DNA of 64,000 nucleotides from UBA5066 sp046331465. Its GTDB lineage: Bacteria; Acidobacteriota; Thermoanaerobaculia; UBA5066. A program made the position numbers and the translations under genes. Under the pieces are notes generated by a model. That model did not search any database. It worked only from the letters and a program-made list of their open reading frames with translations, and had not been told where the DNA came from. Every line of letters starts with the position of its first letter. The first letter of the stretch is position 1. The DNA is taken from positions 682,001-746,000 of the forward strand of contig JAXLQV010000003.1 of assembly GCA_046331465.1 (NCBI GenBank). Reading direction: 5' to 3'. Positions 14,771 to 23,062 of this stretch are shown here, piece by piece.

Positions 14771-16048
14771 CTATTCCCAGCGGAGGGCTTCGATCGGGTC
14801 GAGGCGGGCAGCCTTGAGGGCCGGGTAGAGGCCGAAGAAGAGGCCGATGGAGAGGCTGACGCCGAGGCCGAGGAGGACGCTCCAGAGCGGCGTCGCGGTC
14901 CGGAGCGGCGAGACGGCGCCGACGACGAGCGCCGTCAGGAGGCCGAGCGCGACCCCGATCGCGCCGCCGAGCCCGGTGAGCGTCATCGCCTCCGTCAGGA
15001 ACTGGAGGCTGATGTCGCGCCGGAGCGCCCCGACGGACTTGCGCAGGCCGATCTCGCGCGTCCGCTCCGTCACCGAGACGAGCATGATGTTCATGACGCC
15101 GACGCCCCCGACGAGGAGCGCGATCGCCGCGATGAAGACCATGACGCCGGAGATCGCGTTCGTCACCGCGGTCATCTGCGCGATCATCTTCTCGGCGGTG
15201 AAGATGGCGAAGTCGTTCGGCTTGTCGAACGGCACCTTCCGCCGGGCCCTGAGGATGTTCGTCCCCTCCTCGATCGCCGCCGGGATCAGCTCGGGCGACT
15301 TCGGGATCGTGGCGATGTGGAGCGTGTCCTCGCGGGAGTTCTTGATCTGCGGGAAGAAGACGTCGAACGTCGTGATGGGGATCAGGATGAAGTTGTCGGG
15401 GCTGCCGCCCATCTGGGAGCCCTTCTTCTCGAGGACCCCGACGATCTGGACCCGCCGCCCGTTGATCGAGATCGGCTGCCCGAGCGGGTCCTTCCCCTCG
15501 AAGAGCGACTTGACGACGTCGGACCCGACGACGGCGACGTCGGTGACGTGCTGGACGTCGACGTCGGAGATGTTCCGCCCGTCCTGCAGCGTCCAGTTGT
15601 TGCAGACGAGGTAGTTCTGGTTCCCGCCCGAGACGGTCGGCGAGTTCGCTTCCTTGCCGTTCCCCTTCACCTTCGAGCCCCCCCAGAGGTAGCGCTCCGG
15701 GGAGACGGCGGCGATCGAAGGGGCGAGGCGGGCGATCGCCTCGGCGTCCTCGATCGTCAGGTCCTTCCGGTTCCGCTCTTCCTCGGGAGGCCGGTGCCCG
15801 CCCCCGAAGAAGCGGGGCTCGTACTTCTGGAACTGGACGAGCGTCGTCCCGAACGACGAGAACGCGTCCACCGTCGACCGGTTGAAGCCGGTCACGAGCG
15901 CCACCATCGCGATGACGGTCCAGACGCCGATGACGATCCCGACGATCGTCAGGAACGCGCGGAGCTTGTGGGCGCGCAGGGCGATCGAGGCGAAGCGGAG
16001 GTTCTCGCCGAGGGTCCGGCGGAGGGCGTCGAGGAATCGCTCACTCAT
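14771..16048 (-). CDS. MacB/FtsX-type ABC transporter permease (second of two)
   Basis: 425 residues: an N-terminal membrane helix (RAFLTIVGIVIGVWTVIAMV), a large MacB-type periplasmic domain (about residues 50-280), and three C-terminal helices (AISGVMVFIAAIALLVGGVG; LTGLGGAIGVALGLLTALVV; LLGLGVSLSIGLFFGLYPAL). The family line MNIMLVSVTERTREIGLRKS followed by VGA and the ending AARLDPIEALRWE are typical. The gene overlaps the upstream permease gene by 8 bp, so both are translated together. The two probably form a heterodimer. No ATP-binding domain is fused to it. Likely role is envelope export or lipoprotein-type transport together with the adaptor upstream. Confidence 0.9.
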   Translation of the reverse strand: MSERFLDALRRTLGENLRFASIALRAHKLRAFLTIVGIVIGVWTVIAMVALVTGFNRSTVDAFSSFGTTLVQFQKYEPRFFGGGHRPPEEERNRKDLTIEDAEAIARLAPSIAAVSPERYLWGGSKVKGNGKEANSPTVSGGNQNYLVCNNWTLQDGRNISDVDVQHVTDVAVVGSDVVKSLFEGKDPLGQPISINGRRVQIVGVLEKKGSQMGGSPDNFILIPITTFDVFFPQIKNSREDTLHIATIPKSPELIPAAIEEGTNILRARRKVPFDKPNDFAIFTAEKMIAQMTAVTNAISGVMVFIAAIALLVGGVGVMNIMLVSVTERTREIGLRKSVGALRRDISLQFLTEAMTLTGLGGAIGVALGLLTALVVGAVSPLRTATPLWSVLLGLGVSLSIGLFFGLYPALKAARLDPIEALRWE

Positions 16049-17261
16049 AGCGGAGGGCCTCGATCGGCGGGAGGCGCGACGCCTTGACCGCCGGGAAGAC
16101 GCCGGCGATGAGGCCGGTGAGCGTGGCGAGGAGAAGACCCATCGAGATCAGGCCGGGGGTGACGAGAGTCGGGAGGGGCGTGAAGGCGTTGATCAGGCTC
16201 GAGATGATCCAGCCGAAGAGGACGCCGACCGCTCCGCCTCCGAGGGCGAGGAGCCCCGCCTCCAGCAGGAACTGGCGGCGGATGTCCCGCTTCCGGGCGC
16301 CGATGGCGAGGCGGATGCCGATCTCCTTCGTCCGCTCGACGACGGAGACCAGCATGATGTTCGCGATGACGATCGCCCCGACGACGAGGGAGATGCTGCT
16401 GATGAAGGCGAGGAGGGCGAACGCCCCCGCCGAGATGGATCGCCAGACGACCTGGATCGCCTCGGCCGTGACGAAGGAGACCGGGTCGGGGGCCGACGGA
16501 GCGGTCTTCCGCAGCGCGCGGAAGATGGCGCGCGCCTCGTCCATCGAGGCCGGGATCCCCTCGACGCCCCCCTTCGCCTTGACGTAGATCGACATGTTGC
16601 GCCGGGCGCCCCAGGCCTTGGCGAGCGCCTCGCGGGGGACGTAGACGATGTTGTCCTGGCTCTGCCCGAAGGCGGAGCCCTGCTTGACGAGGAGGCCGAT
16701 GACGCGGAACGGGATCCCGTCGATCAGGATCGTCCGACCGACCGGGTCGACGCGCGGGAAGAGCTCGTCGCGGACCTCGGTCCCGATGACCGCGACGAAG
16801 GCGCGACGCTCGTTCTCCGGCTCGGTGAAGAAACGGCCCAGGTCGATGTCGAGGTTCGAGAGCTCGGCGATGTTCGCCGTCACTCCCGAGATCTGGACGT
16901 CGGAGAGCCGCTTGCTCCCCGACCGCACGGAGCGCGTCGTTCCCGAGCGGGCGCCGACCATGACCGCCGTCTTCGAGAGGCGCTGGAACGCCTCGAAATC
17001 GCTCTTCTGGATCCGCCGGCGCTTGAGCGCCTCGAGGAACTCGTCGCGCGACGTGATGATGCCGAATCGCTCGATCGTGTAGACGTCGGGCGAGAGGGTG
17101 AAGAGCTTCGTGGCGACGTAGTTGTTGAGCCCCTGAATGACCGACACCACGGCGATGACGGTCATCACCCCGATGATGACCCCGAGGAGCGTCAGGAACG
17201 ACCGCAGCTTGTGGGCGCTGACGGCCCGCCAGGCGACGCGGAGGAGCTCCCCGTTCAGCAT
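16041..17261 (-). CDS. MacB/FtsX-type ABC transporter permease (first of two)
   Basis: 406 residues with the same four-helix plan: HKLRSFLTLLGVIIGVMTVI near the N-terminus, a periplasmic MacB-like domain, then the helix SAGAFALLAFISSISLVVGA, IANIMLVSVVERTKEIGIRL and the ending ASRLPPIEALRYE. It is clearly a paralogue of the next gene, with enough divergence to be a stable heterodimer partner. It starts 7 bp after the adaptor gene stop. As with its partner, there is no Walker A motif, so an ATPase must come from elsewhere in the genome. Confidence 0.9.
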   Translation of the reverse strand: MLNGELLRVAWRAVSAHKLRSFLTLLGVIIGVMTVIAVVSVIQGLNNYVATKLFTLSPDVYTIERFGIITSRDEFLEALKRRRIQKSDFEAFQRLSKTAVMVGARSGTTRSVRSGSKRLSDVQISGVTANIAELSNLDIDLGRFFTEPENERRAFVAVIGTEVRDELFPRVDPVGRTILIDGIPFRVIGLLVKQGSAFGQSQDNIVYVPREALAKAWGARRNMSIYVKAKGGVEGIPASMDEARAIFRALRKTAPSAPDPVSFVTAEAIQVVWRSISAGAFALLAFISSISLVVGAIVIANIMLVSVVERTKEIGIRLAIGARKRDIRRQFLLEAGLLALGGGAVGVLFGWIISSLINAFTPLPTLVTPGLISMGLLLATLTGLIAGVFPAVKASRLPPIEALRYE

Positions 17262-17268
17262 CGAGGCC

Positions 17269-18549
17269 CTACGAGCTCTTCTCGTCCCTCGGGACGCTGC
17301 TGTTGTCGATCTTGACCCGGTCGCCGATCCGGAGGGCGCGGAGCGCCCGGAACGGGCCCGAGACGATCTCGTCCCCTTCCTTCAGCCCCTCGACGATCTC
17401 GATCTGGAGCTCGGCCGTGATCCCGGTCTTCACCTTCCGGAAGTCGACCTTGCCGTCCTTGTCGACGACGAAGACCCCCTCGACGTCCTTCTTCTTCTCC
17501 TTGCCTTCGGCGGACGGGGTCGGGGTCGGCGTCGGCTTCTTCCCCTTCTCGGGGCGCTTCAGCGACGACTCGTCGGCGACGACGAGCGCCGGGATCGGGA
17601 TGGCGAGCGCGCCGGAGCGCTTGTCGGTCTCGATCTCCCCCGAGACGGAGAAGCCGGGGCGGATCGCGGCCGGCGGGTCCTTGAGCTGGACCTTGACCTT
17701 GAAGTTCACCGCGGTCGCGTCGGTCCCGAGGGCCGACTTCGTGATCGGGCTCCCGCCGATCTCGGTCACGACTCCCTCGAACTTCTTCTCGGGCCAGGCG
17801 TCGAGCGTGAGCTTCGCCTTCTGCCCCAGCTTCACGTTCGGGATGTCGGTCTCGTCGACCTCCATCTCGGCCTCGACGACGGACATGTCGGAGATCGTCA
17901 GGAGGACGGTGCCCGGGTTGTTCATCGTCCCGACGACCGCGTTCTCTCCCTGCTCGACGGGGCGTGCCGTGACGATGCCGTTCATCGGGGCGAGAAGGGT
18001 CGTCTTCCCGAGGGAGTCCTTGCTCGCGAGGAGCTGGGCGCGGGCCTGCTCGATCCGGCGCTCGGTCGCGTTGAGCGAGGCGACGGCCGCGTCGAGCGTC
18101 AGCTTCGCCTTCTGCATCACCTGCTCCGACGTGATCTTCGACTCGTAGTTCTTCCGCTCGCGCTCGTAGTCGCGCTGGGCCTGGTCCACCGTGGCCCGGT
18201 CGGACTCGCGCTGGGCGAAGAGGGCGTCCAGGTTCGCCTGCTGGGCCCTGGTCGAGGCGTCGTACTGGGCCTTGTCGATCTGGAGGAGGAAGTCCCCCTT
18301 CTTGACGACGTCCCCTTCCTCGACGGCGAGGTTGACGATCTGGCCCATGACCTGGGAGGAGATCTCGACCTTCGTCTTGGCCTGGACGCGGCCGTTGCAG
18401 CTCACGGTCGAGACCAGGTCGGACCTCCCGACCTTCGCTGTGGTGACGCGGGTCAGGTTCCGGTCCTTTCCGACGACCGAGGCGACGACGATCAGGGCGA
18501 CCACGACGACGGCGGCGACGCCGAGGATCCACTTCAGCCGGGAGCTCAT
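17269..18549 (-). CDS. MacA/HlyD-type periplasmic adaptor
   Basis: 426 residues. An N-terminal anchor helix (LKWILGVAAVVVVALIVVAS) is followed by a first barrel strand (GRVQAKTKVEISSQVMGQIV), a half lipoyl domain (VEEGDVVKKGDFLLQIDKAQ), a long coiled-coil hairpin (about residues 90-180), the second lipoyl half (LLAPMNGIVTARPVEQGENA) and beta-barrel domains. A low-complexity Lys/Pro/Thr insert (KKPTPTPTPSAEGKEKKK) splits the C-terminal membrane-proximal domain. The ATG at 18549 is behind AAAGGAA and precedes the anchor helix. It heads the adaptor-permease-permease operon and should link the permeases to an outer membrane channel. Confidence 0.9.
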   Translation of the reverse strand: MSSRLKWILGVAAVVVVALIVVASVVGKDRNLTRVTTAKVGRSDLVSTVSCNGRVQAKTKVEISSQVMGQIVNLAVEEGDVVKKGDFLLQIDKAQYDASTRAQQANLDALFAQRESDRATVDQAQRDYERERKNYESKITSEQVMQKAKLTLDAAVASLNATERRIEQARAQLLASKDSLGKTTLLAPMNGIVTARPVEQGENAVVGTMNNPGTVLLTISDMSVVEAEMEVDETDIPNVKLGQKAKLTLDAWPEKKFEGVVTEIGGSPITKSALGTDATAVNFKVKVQLKDPPAAIRPGFSVSGEIETDKRSGALAIPIPALVVADESSLKRPEKGKKPTPTPTPSAEGKEKKKDVEGVFVVDKDGKVDFRKVKTGITAELQIEIVEGLKEGDEIVSGPFRALRALRIGDRVKIDNSSVPRDEKSS

Positions 18550-18616
18550 CTCTGTCGCGTTCCTTTCGAAAGGGGGCGCTCTCTCGAGGCGCCAGAAGGG
18601 AATTACGCGGAAAGCG

Positions 18617-18634
18617 CCCCGGGAGTTTCCGGGG
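18617..18634 (-). terminator. Hairpin between diguanylate cyclase and adaptor genes
   Basis: CCCCGG (18617-18622), six-nt loop, CCGGGG (18629-18634). It is 58 nt past the stop of the minus-strand GGDEF gene and is followed on that strand by GCGCTTTCC. A weak terminator candidate separating the serS cluster from the adaptor operon. Confidence 0.4.
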
Positions 18635-18691
18635 AACGGAGAACCGGAGCGGGAAATCCCCTGCGGCGAGCGGTTTGCCCCGGGACCGGGC

Positions 18692-19609
18692 TCAGCCCGA
18701 AGCGACCCGGTTCCGCCCCTCGGCCTTGGCGCGGTAGAGGGCCGCGTCGGCCCGCCGGAGGAGGTCGGCCGCGTCGGGAGGGCCGGGGGGATCCTCGGTC
18801 GAGGCAACCCCGACCGAGACGGTCAGGGGAACTGCGACGGTCCGCCCGAGCGGGCGGGCCTCGGTGGCCCGCCGGATCCGTTCGGCGACGAGGGCGGCCG
18901 GGAGGCCGCCGGTCGTCGGGAGGATCACGCCGAACTCCTCCCCGCCGATCCGCGCCCCGAGATCTCCCTTTCGGCACGCCCGTTTCAGGACCTGGGCGAA
19001 GCCCTCGAGGATCTCGTCTCCCACCGCGTGTCCGTGGGTGTCGTTGACCCGCTTGAAGTGGTCGAGGTCGACGTAGAGGAGGCTCGCCGGCCGGCCGTGG
19101 CGCGCCACGCGCGAGACCTCCGCCTCGAGCGCCTCCTGGAACGCCCGCCGGTTCGCGAGGCCCGTCAGGGGGTCGGTCAGCGCGAGCTTCTCGAGGATCT
19201 CGTTCTTGGCCGCGAGGTCGAAGAGGGCGCGCTGGAGCCGGAGCCCGACCCGGACCCGGGCGGCCAGCTCCACCGGTTCGACCGGCTTGACGAGGTAGTC
19301 GTCGGCGCCGGTCTCGAGCCCGGCCACCTTCGACTCGGTCTCCCCCCGCGCCGAGAGCATGATGACGTGCGTGAACCGCGTCTCCTCGGTCCCCTTCAGG
19401 ATCCGGCAGAGCGTCAGGCCGTCCATCACGGGCATCTGCCAGTCCGTGACGACGACGTCGGGGCGCTGGGCCCTCACCTTCCCGAGCGCCTCCTGCCCGT
19501 CCCCGGCCACCTCCACGGCGTAGCCCGCGGAGAGGAGGACCTGCTCGAGGAGCCGCCTCGAGAAGGGGTCGTCGTCGACGACGAGGACGCGGACGCGGGT
19601 CTCGGACAC
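18692..19609 (-). CDS. Response regulator with GGDEF diguanylate cyclase domain
   Basis: 305 residues: a receiver domain (VRVLVVDDDPFSRRLLEQVL; phospho-acceptor Asp in VVVTDWQMPVMDG; KPVEP near its end), then a short linker and a GGDEF domain. The active site is intact as IGGEEFGVIL, and the inhibitory I-site RKGD lies exactly five residues upstream, so it should make c-di-GMP and be product-inhibited. The frame is open back to 19684 but that region is tRNA-Ser(UGA), so I take the GTG at 19609. It lies 30 bp after the tRNA gene on the same strand. No histidine kinase gene is adjacent, so its input is unknown. Confidence 0.9.
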   Translation of the reverse strand: MSETRVRVLVVDDDPFSRRLLEQVLLSAGYAVEVAGDGQEALGKVRAQRPDVVVTDWQMPVMDGLTLCRILKGTEETRFTHVIMLSARGETESKVAGLETGADDYLVKPVEPVELAARVRVGLRLQRALFDLAAKNEILEKLALTDPLTGLANRRAFQEALEAEVSRVARHGRPASLLYVDLDHFKRVNDTHGHAVGDEILEGFAQVLKRACRKGDLGARIGGEEFGVILPTTGGLPAALVAERIRRATEARPLGRTVAVPLTVSVGVASTEDPPGPPDAADLLRRADAALYRAKAEGRNRVASG

Positions 19610-19639
19610 GGGATCGGGCGGATCTTCACACGGGGGAGA

Positions 19640-19727
<88 letters not shown>

Positions 19728-19738
19728 GGCGGAGGAAC

Positions 19739-19831
19739 TGGCGGACAGGGGGGGATTCGAACCCCCGGTAGGCTTTTAAGACCTACGACGGTTTAGCAAA
19801 CCGTTGGATTAAGCCACTCTCCCACCTGTCC
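19739..19831 (-). tRNA. tRNA-Ser(GCU), CCA encoded
   Basis: The acceptor GGACAGG pairs with CCTGTCC, then G and an encoded CCA at 19741-19739. The anticodon arm is ACGGT-TTGCTAA-ACCGT with anticodon GCT at 19797-19795. The long variable arm CGTAGGTCTTAAAAGCCTAC is class II. It begins 26 nt after the serS stop on the same strand, so it is probably co-transcribed with its own synthetase. Confidence 0.96.
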
Positions 19832-19857
19832 GCACCTCGCGGGCCGGGGAGTTTACC

Positions 19858-21144
19858 TCAGCCCCGCCGGATCTCGGCGAGCCCCCCGCAATAGGGCCGG
19901 AGGGCGGCCGGGATCGCGACGGAGCCGTCTGCCCGCTGGTAGTTCTCGAGGATCGCCACGAGCGTCCTCCCGACGGCGAGGCCGGAGCCGTTGAGGGTGT
20001 GGACGTACTCGTTCCGCGACTTGCCGTCGACGGTCCGCTTCACGCGGATCGCGGCCCGGCGGGCCTGGAAGGCGTCGAAGTTCGAGCAGGAGGAGATCTC
20101 GCGGTAGGCGTCCTGGCCCGGGAGCCAGACCTCGAGGTCGTAGGTCTTCGCCGAGGAGAAGCCCATGTCCCCCCGGCAGAGGACGACCCGCCGGTACGGC
20201 AGCTCGAGCCGCTCGAGGACCGTCTCGGCATCGCGGGTCAGCTTCTCGTGCGCGGCCTCCGACTCCTCGGCGAGCGTGAACTTCACGAGCTCGACCTTGT
20301 CGAACTGGTGCTGCCGGATGAGGCCCCGCGTGTCCTTCCCGGCCGAGCCCGCCTCGGCCCGGAAGCAGGGGGTGTAGGCGCAGTAGGAGATCGGGAGCTG
20401 CTCTTCCCGGAGGACCTCGTCCCGGTGGAGGTTCGTGACCGGGACCTCGGCCGTCGGGGTGAGGTACCAGTCGGTCCCCTGGAGGCGGAAGAGGTCCGCC
20501 TCGAACTTCGGGAGCTGCCCGGTCCCGAAGAGCGAAGCCGCGTTGACGATGAACGGCGGGAGGACCTCCCGGTAGCCGTTCTCGCGGGTGTGGAGGTCGA
20601 GCATGAACGCGATGAGGGCGCGCGAGAGGAGCGAGGCCTCCCCGGAGAGGACGGTGAAGCGCGCCCCGGTCACCTTGGCCGCCCGCTCGAAGTCGAGGAG
20701 GCCGAGCGCCGGGCCGAGGTCCCAGTGGTTCTTCGCCTCGAAGTCGAACCGGGTCGGCTCGCCCCACGTCTTCAGGACGACGTTCGCTTCCGAGTCTTCA
20801 CCGTCCGGGACGCTCTCGTAGGGGACGTTCGGGAGGGCCTGCTCGATGGCGAAGAACTCCCCCTCGATCTCCTCGACCCGCTTCTCCTGCGCCGCGACCG
20901 CCCCGCCGATCTCCTTCGCCCGCTCCATCTCGGCGGTCGCGTCCTCCTTCGCCCTCTTCTTCCTCCCGACCTCGGCCGAGAGCGTGTTCCGCTCGGCCTT
21001 CATCGCCTCGACGGCGGTCAGGAGACGGCGGCGCTCGGCGTCGAGCTCCCCCCAGCGGGAGAGCGCCCCGGCGTCGTACGTCCGGTTCCGGAGGAGGTGC
21101 GGCATCTCGGCGAAGTGGGTGCGGAGGAAGTCTCGGGCGAGCAT
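19858..21144 (-). CDS. serS: Seryl-tRNA synthetase
   Basis: 428 residues, standard bacterial SerRS length. The N-terminal long antiparallel coiled coil (about residues 30-110, KAERNTLSAEVGRKKRAKED and so on) is the arm that binds the long variable arm of serine tRNA. The class II catalytic core follows: motif 2 (TPCFRAEAGSAGKDTRGLIR, then QHQFDKVELVKF) and motif 3 (NGSGLAVGRTLVAILENYQ). It charges tRNA-Ser in the cytoplasm. Both tRNA-Ser genes found here lie directly downstream on the same strand. The start has no Shine-Dalgarno but a TAAAAT box 9 nt upstream. Confidence 0.97.
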   Translation of the reverse strand: MLARDFLRTHFAEMPHLLRNRTYDAGALSRWGELDAERRRLLTAVEAMKAERNTLSAEVGRKKRAKEDATAEMERAKEIGGAVAAQEKRVEEIEGEFFAIEQALPNVPYESVPDGEDSEANVVLKTWGEPTRFDFEAKNHWDLGPALGLLDFERAAKVTGARFTVLSGEASLLSRALIAFMLDLHTRENGYREVLPPFIVNAASLFGTGQLPKFEADLFRLQGTDWYLTPTAEVPVTNLHRDEVLREEQLPISYCAYTPCFRAEAGSAGKDTRGLIRQHQFDKVELVKFTLAEESEAAHEKLTRDAETVLERLELPYRRVVLCRGDMGFSSAKTYDLEVWLPGQDAYREISSCSNFDAFQARRAAIRVKRTVDGKSRNEYVHTLNGSGLAVGRTLVAILENYQRADGSVAIPAALRPYCGGLAEIRRG

Positions 21145-21153
21145 GGGAGGCGG

Positions 21154-21175
21154 ATTTTACGGCCGCCCCGATAAT
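21154..21175. promoter_or_regulatory. Divergent promoter region, serS and glycosyltransferase operon
   Basis: The 38-bp gap between the divergent starts holds TAAAAT on the minus strand (21159-21154), ending 9 nt before the serS ATG, and GATAAT on the plus strand (21170-21175), ending 7 nt before the ATG at 21183. Neither gene has a Shine-Dalgarno, so both mRNAs may be leaderless. Confidence 0.5.
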
Positions 21176-21182
21176 CCGCCCG

Positions 21183-22106
21183 ATGGAGAGGCTCCCCGTC
21201 GGGGTCGTCGTCGTGAACTGGAACGGGGGGGCGCTCCTCGACGCCTGTCTCGACGCTCTCGACCCGCAGGGTGCCTCGCGGCTCCTCGTCGTGGACAACG
21301 GCTCGGAGCCGGACGAGGTGAGACGGCTCGCGAACCGGGACGGGGTCTTCGTCCTGCCGCTCGGGGCGAACCGGGGCTTCGCCCCCGCCTCGAACGCAGG
21401 GGCCGTCGACGCCCGCCTGAAGGCCCTCCCGTTCCTCGCCTTCGTGAACAACGACGCCGTCCTCGAGCCGGGCTACCTCGCCGCGTGCGTGGCGGCGCTC
21501 GAGGCCGACCCCGGCCTCTCGGCGGTCCAGGGGGTCGTCCTCGACGCGGACGGGACGAGGGTCGACGGGCTCGGGCTCGGCTGGAACCGGAGGCACGAAG
21601 CGGTGCAGCTCGGGCACGGCGAGGAGCCTCCCGCGGCCGGGGGGGCGCCGTTCCCGGTCGCCGGCGTCTCCGGGACGGCCCCCGTCTTCCGGCGCGCCGC
21701 GTTCGACCGGGCCTCGGGCTTCGCGGGCTCGTTCTTCGCCTGGTACGAGGACGCCGACCTCTCGCTCCGCCTCCGCCGCGCCGGCGGCCGCTTCGCCTGC
21801 GTCCCGGCCGCCCGGGCACGCCACGTGGGGTCGGCCACCGGGCGACGCACTCCCGAGCTGAAGTGGCGTCTCCTCCTCGGCAACCGCGTCCGGACGCTCC
21901 GGCGGAACCTCTCGCCGGCGGGCCGCTTCTGGGCGCTCCTCGCCCACCCCGTGCCGCTCCCCGCGCTGCGGGACGCGATCCGCGACCTCGGATTCCCGCG
22001 CGCGGCCCGGGCCGTGGCGGGAGCCGCCCTCGACGCGTTCGTCGCCCTCGGCGAGGACCGGGCGGCACGGCGGGCGCAACCCCTTCTCCCGGGGCTGTTC
22101 GGATGA
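21183..22106 (+). CDS. Family 2 glycosyltransferase (first of three)
   Basis: 307 residues, rhamnosyltransferase-like GT2. GT-A fold marks are VGVVVVNWNGGALLDACLDA, LLVVDNGSEPDE, LPLGANRGFAPASNAG, the DXD-equivalent FVNNDAVLEP, and the acceptor-site FFAWYEDADLSLRLRRAGG followed by the late RHVGSATG. It should transfer a sugar from an NDP-sugar onto a lipid-linked glycan at the cytoplasmic membrane face. Its stop overlaps the next start (ATGA), so translation is coupled. First gene of a five-gene polysaccharide operon. Sugar specificity cannot be read from sequence. Confidence 0.9.
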   Translation: MERLPVGVVVVNWNGGALLDACLDALDPQGASRLLVVDNGSEPDEVRRLANRDGVFVLPLGANRGFAPASNAGAVDARLKALPFLAFVNNDAVLEPGYLAACVAALEADPGLSAVQGVVLDADGTRVDGLGLGWNRRHEAVQLGHGEEPPAAGGAPFPVAGVSGTAPVFRRAAFDRASGFAGSFFAWYEDADLSLRLRRAGGRFACVPAARARHVGSATGRRTPELKWRLLLGNRVRTLRRNLSPAGRFWALLAHPVPLPALRDAIRDLGFPRAARAVAGAALDAFVALGEDRAARRAQPLLPGLFG

Positions 22107-23062
22107 CGCCGGGCCTCGCCGGCGTCCGGGCCGTCGTCGTCTCCTGGAACTCGGGGGGGCTCGTCGGCCGGGCGGCCGCCTCGGTCCCCGCACCGGCGCG
22201 GGTCGTCGTCGTCGACAACGCCTCCGCGGACGGCTCGGCGGACGAGGCGAGGCAGGCCGGCGCGGTCGTCGTCCGCCTCCCGGAGAACTCCGGCTTCGGC
22301 CCTGCCTGCAACCTCGGTGCGGGGGCCGTCGACGGCCTCCCGCCCGCGCAGGCGTTCCTCTTCCTGAACCCCGACGCGGCGCTCGTCGACGGCGAAGCCA
22401 CGCTCGGCCTCCTCCTCGACGCGCTCGACACCGACCCGGGGGTCGGCGCCGTCGCCCCGGCGCTCGAGGGGGACGGCCAGGGGCCGTTCCAGCTCCGGCG
22501 CCTCCCGACGCTCGGGTCGCTCGCCCGCGAGGCGTTCCTCGTCAACCGCCTCTTCCCGGGCAACCGCGGCTTCCTCCGCGAGCGCTACCTCGACCGGGAC
22601 CGCTCCGTCCCGTTCGACGTCGAGCAGCCGGCGGCCGCCGCGCTCCTCGTGAGGAGGGACGTCTTCGAGAAAGTCGGCGGCTTCGACCCGGTGTTCGCCC
22701 CCGCCTGGTTCGAGGACGTCGACCTCTGCGCGAAGATCCTCGAGTCGGGGTACCGTATCCGCTTCGTCCCCGCGGCTCGCGCGAGCCACGTGGGCGGGAC
22801 GACGATGCGCGCGCTCCCCTACGACGACTACCTCCCGCTCTACACGCGGAACCTCCTCCTCTACCTCCGCCGCCGCGCGGGGCCGGCGACGCGCGCCGGC
22901 GCGCGGGCCGTCCTCTTCCTCGGGGCACTGCTCCGCCTCGCTCTCCTCCCGCTCGTCCGGGGCGACCACGCCCGCCCCGAGGCCGCCCGGGCCTACGCCC
23001 GCGTCCTCCGCGGCCTCCTCGGCCTCGGCTTCGCGAGCGCGCTCCTGCCGCGGAGGGCCTGA
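22103..23062 (+). CDS. Family 2 glycosyltransferase (second of three)
   Basis: 319 residues. VRAVVVSWNSGG, VVVVDNASADGSADEARQAG, LPENSGFGPACNLGAGAVDG, the metal-binding FLNPDAALVDGE and the acceptor motif PAWFEDVDLCAKILESGYRI are standard for GT2 rhamnosyltransferase-like enzymes. The C-terminal 70 residues are Leu/Arg-rich (LLLYLRRRAGPATRAGARAV, LFLGALLRLALLP), probably a membrane-associating helix. The ATG overlaps the stop of the previous gene by 4 nt, and the next gene begins on the base after its stop. Part of the same assembly line. Confidence 0.9.
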   Translation: MTPGLAGVRAVVVSWNSGGLVGRAAASVPAPARVVVVDNASADGSADEARQAGAVVVRLPENSGFGPACNLGAGAVDGLPPAQAFLFLNPDAALVDGEATLGLLLDALDTDPGVGAVAPALEGDGQGPFQLRRLPTLGSLAREAFLVNRLFPGNRGFLRERYLDRDRSVPFDVEQPAAAALLVRRDVFEKVGGFDPVFAPAWFEDVDLCAKILESGYRIRFVPAARASHVGGTTMRALPYDDYLPLYTRNLLLYLRRRAGPATRAGARAVLFLGALLRLALLPLVRGDHARPEAARAYARVLRGLLGLGFASALLPRRA

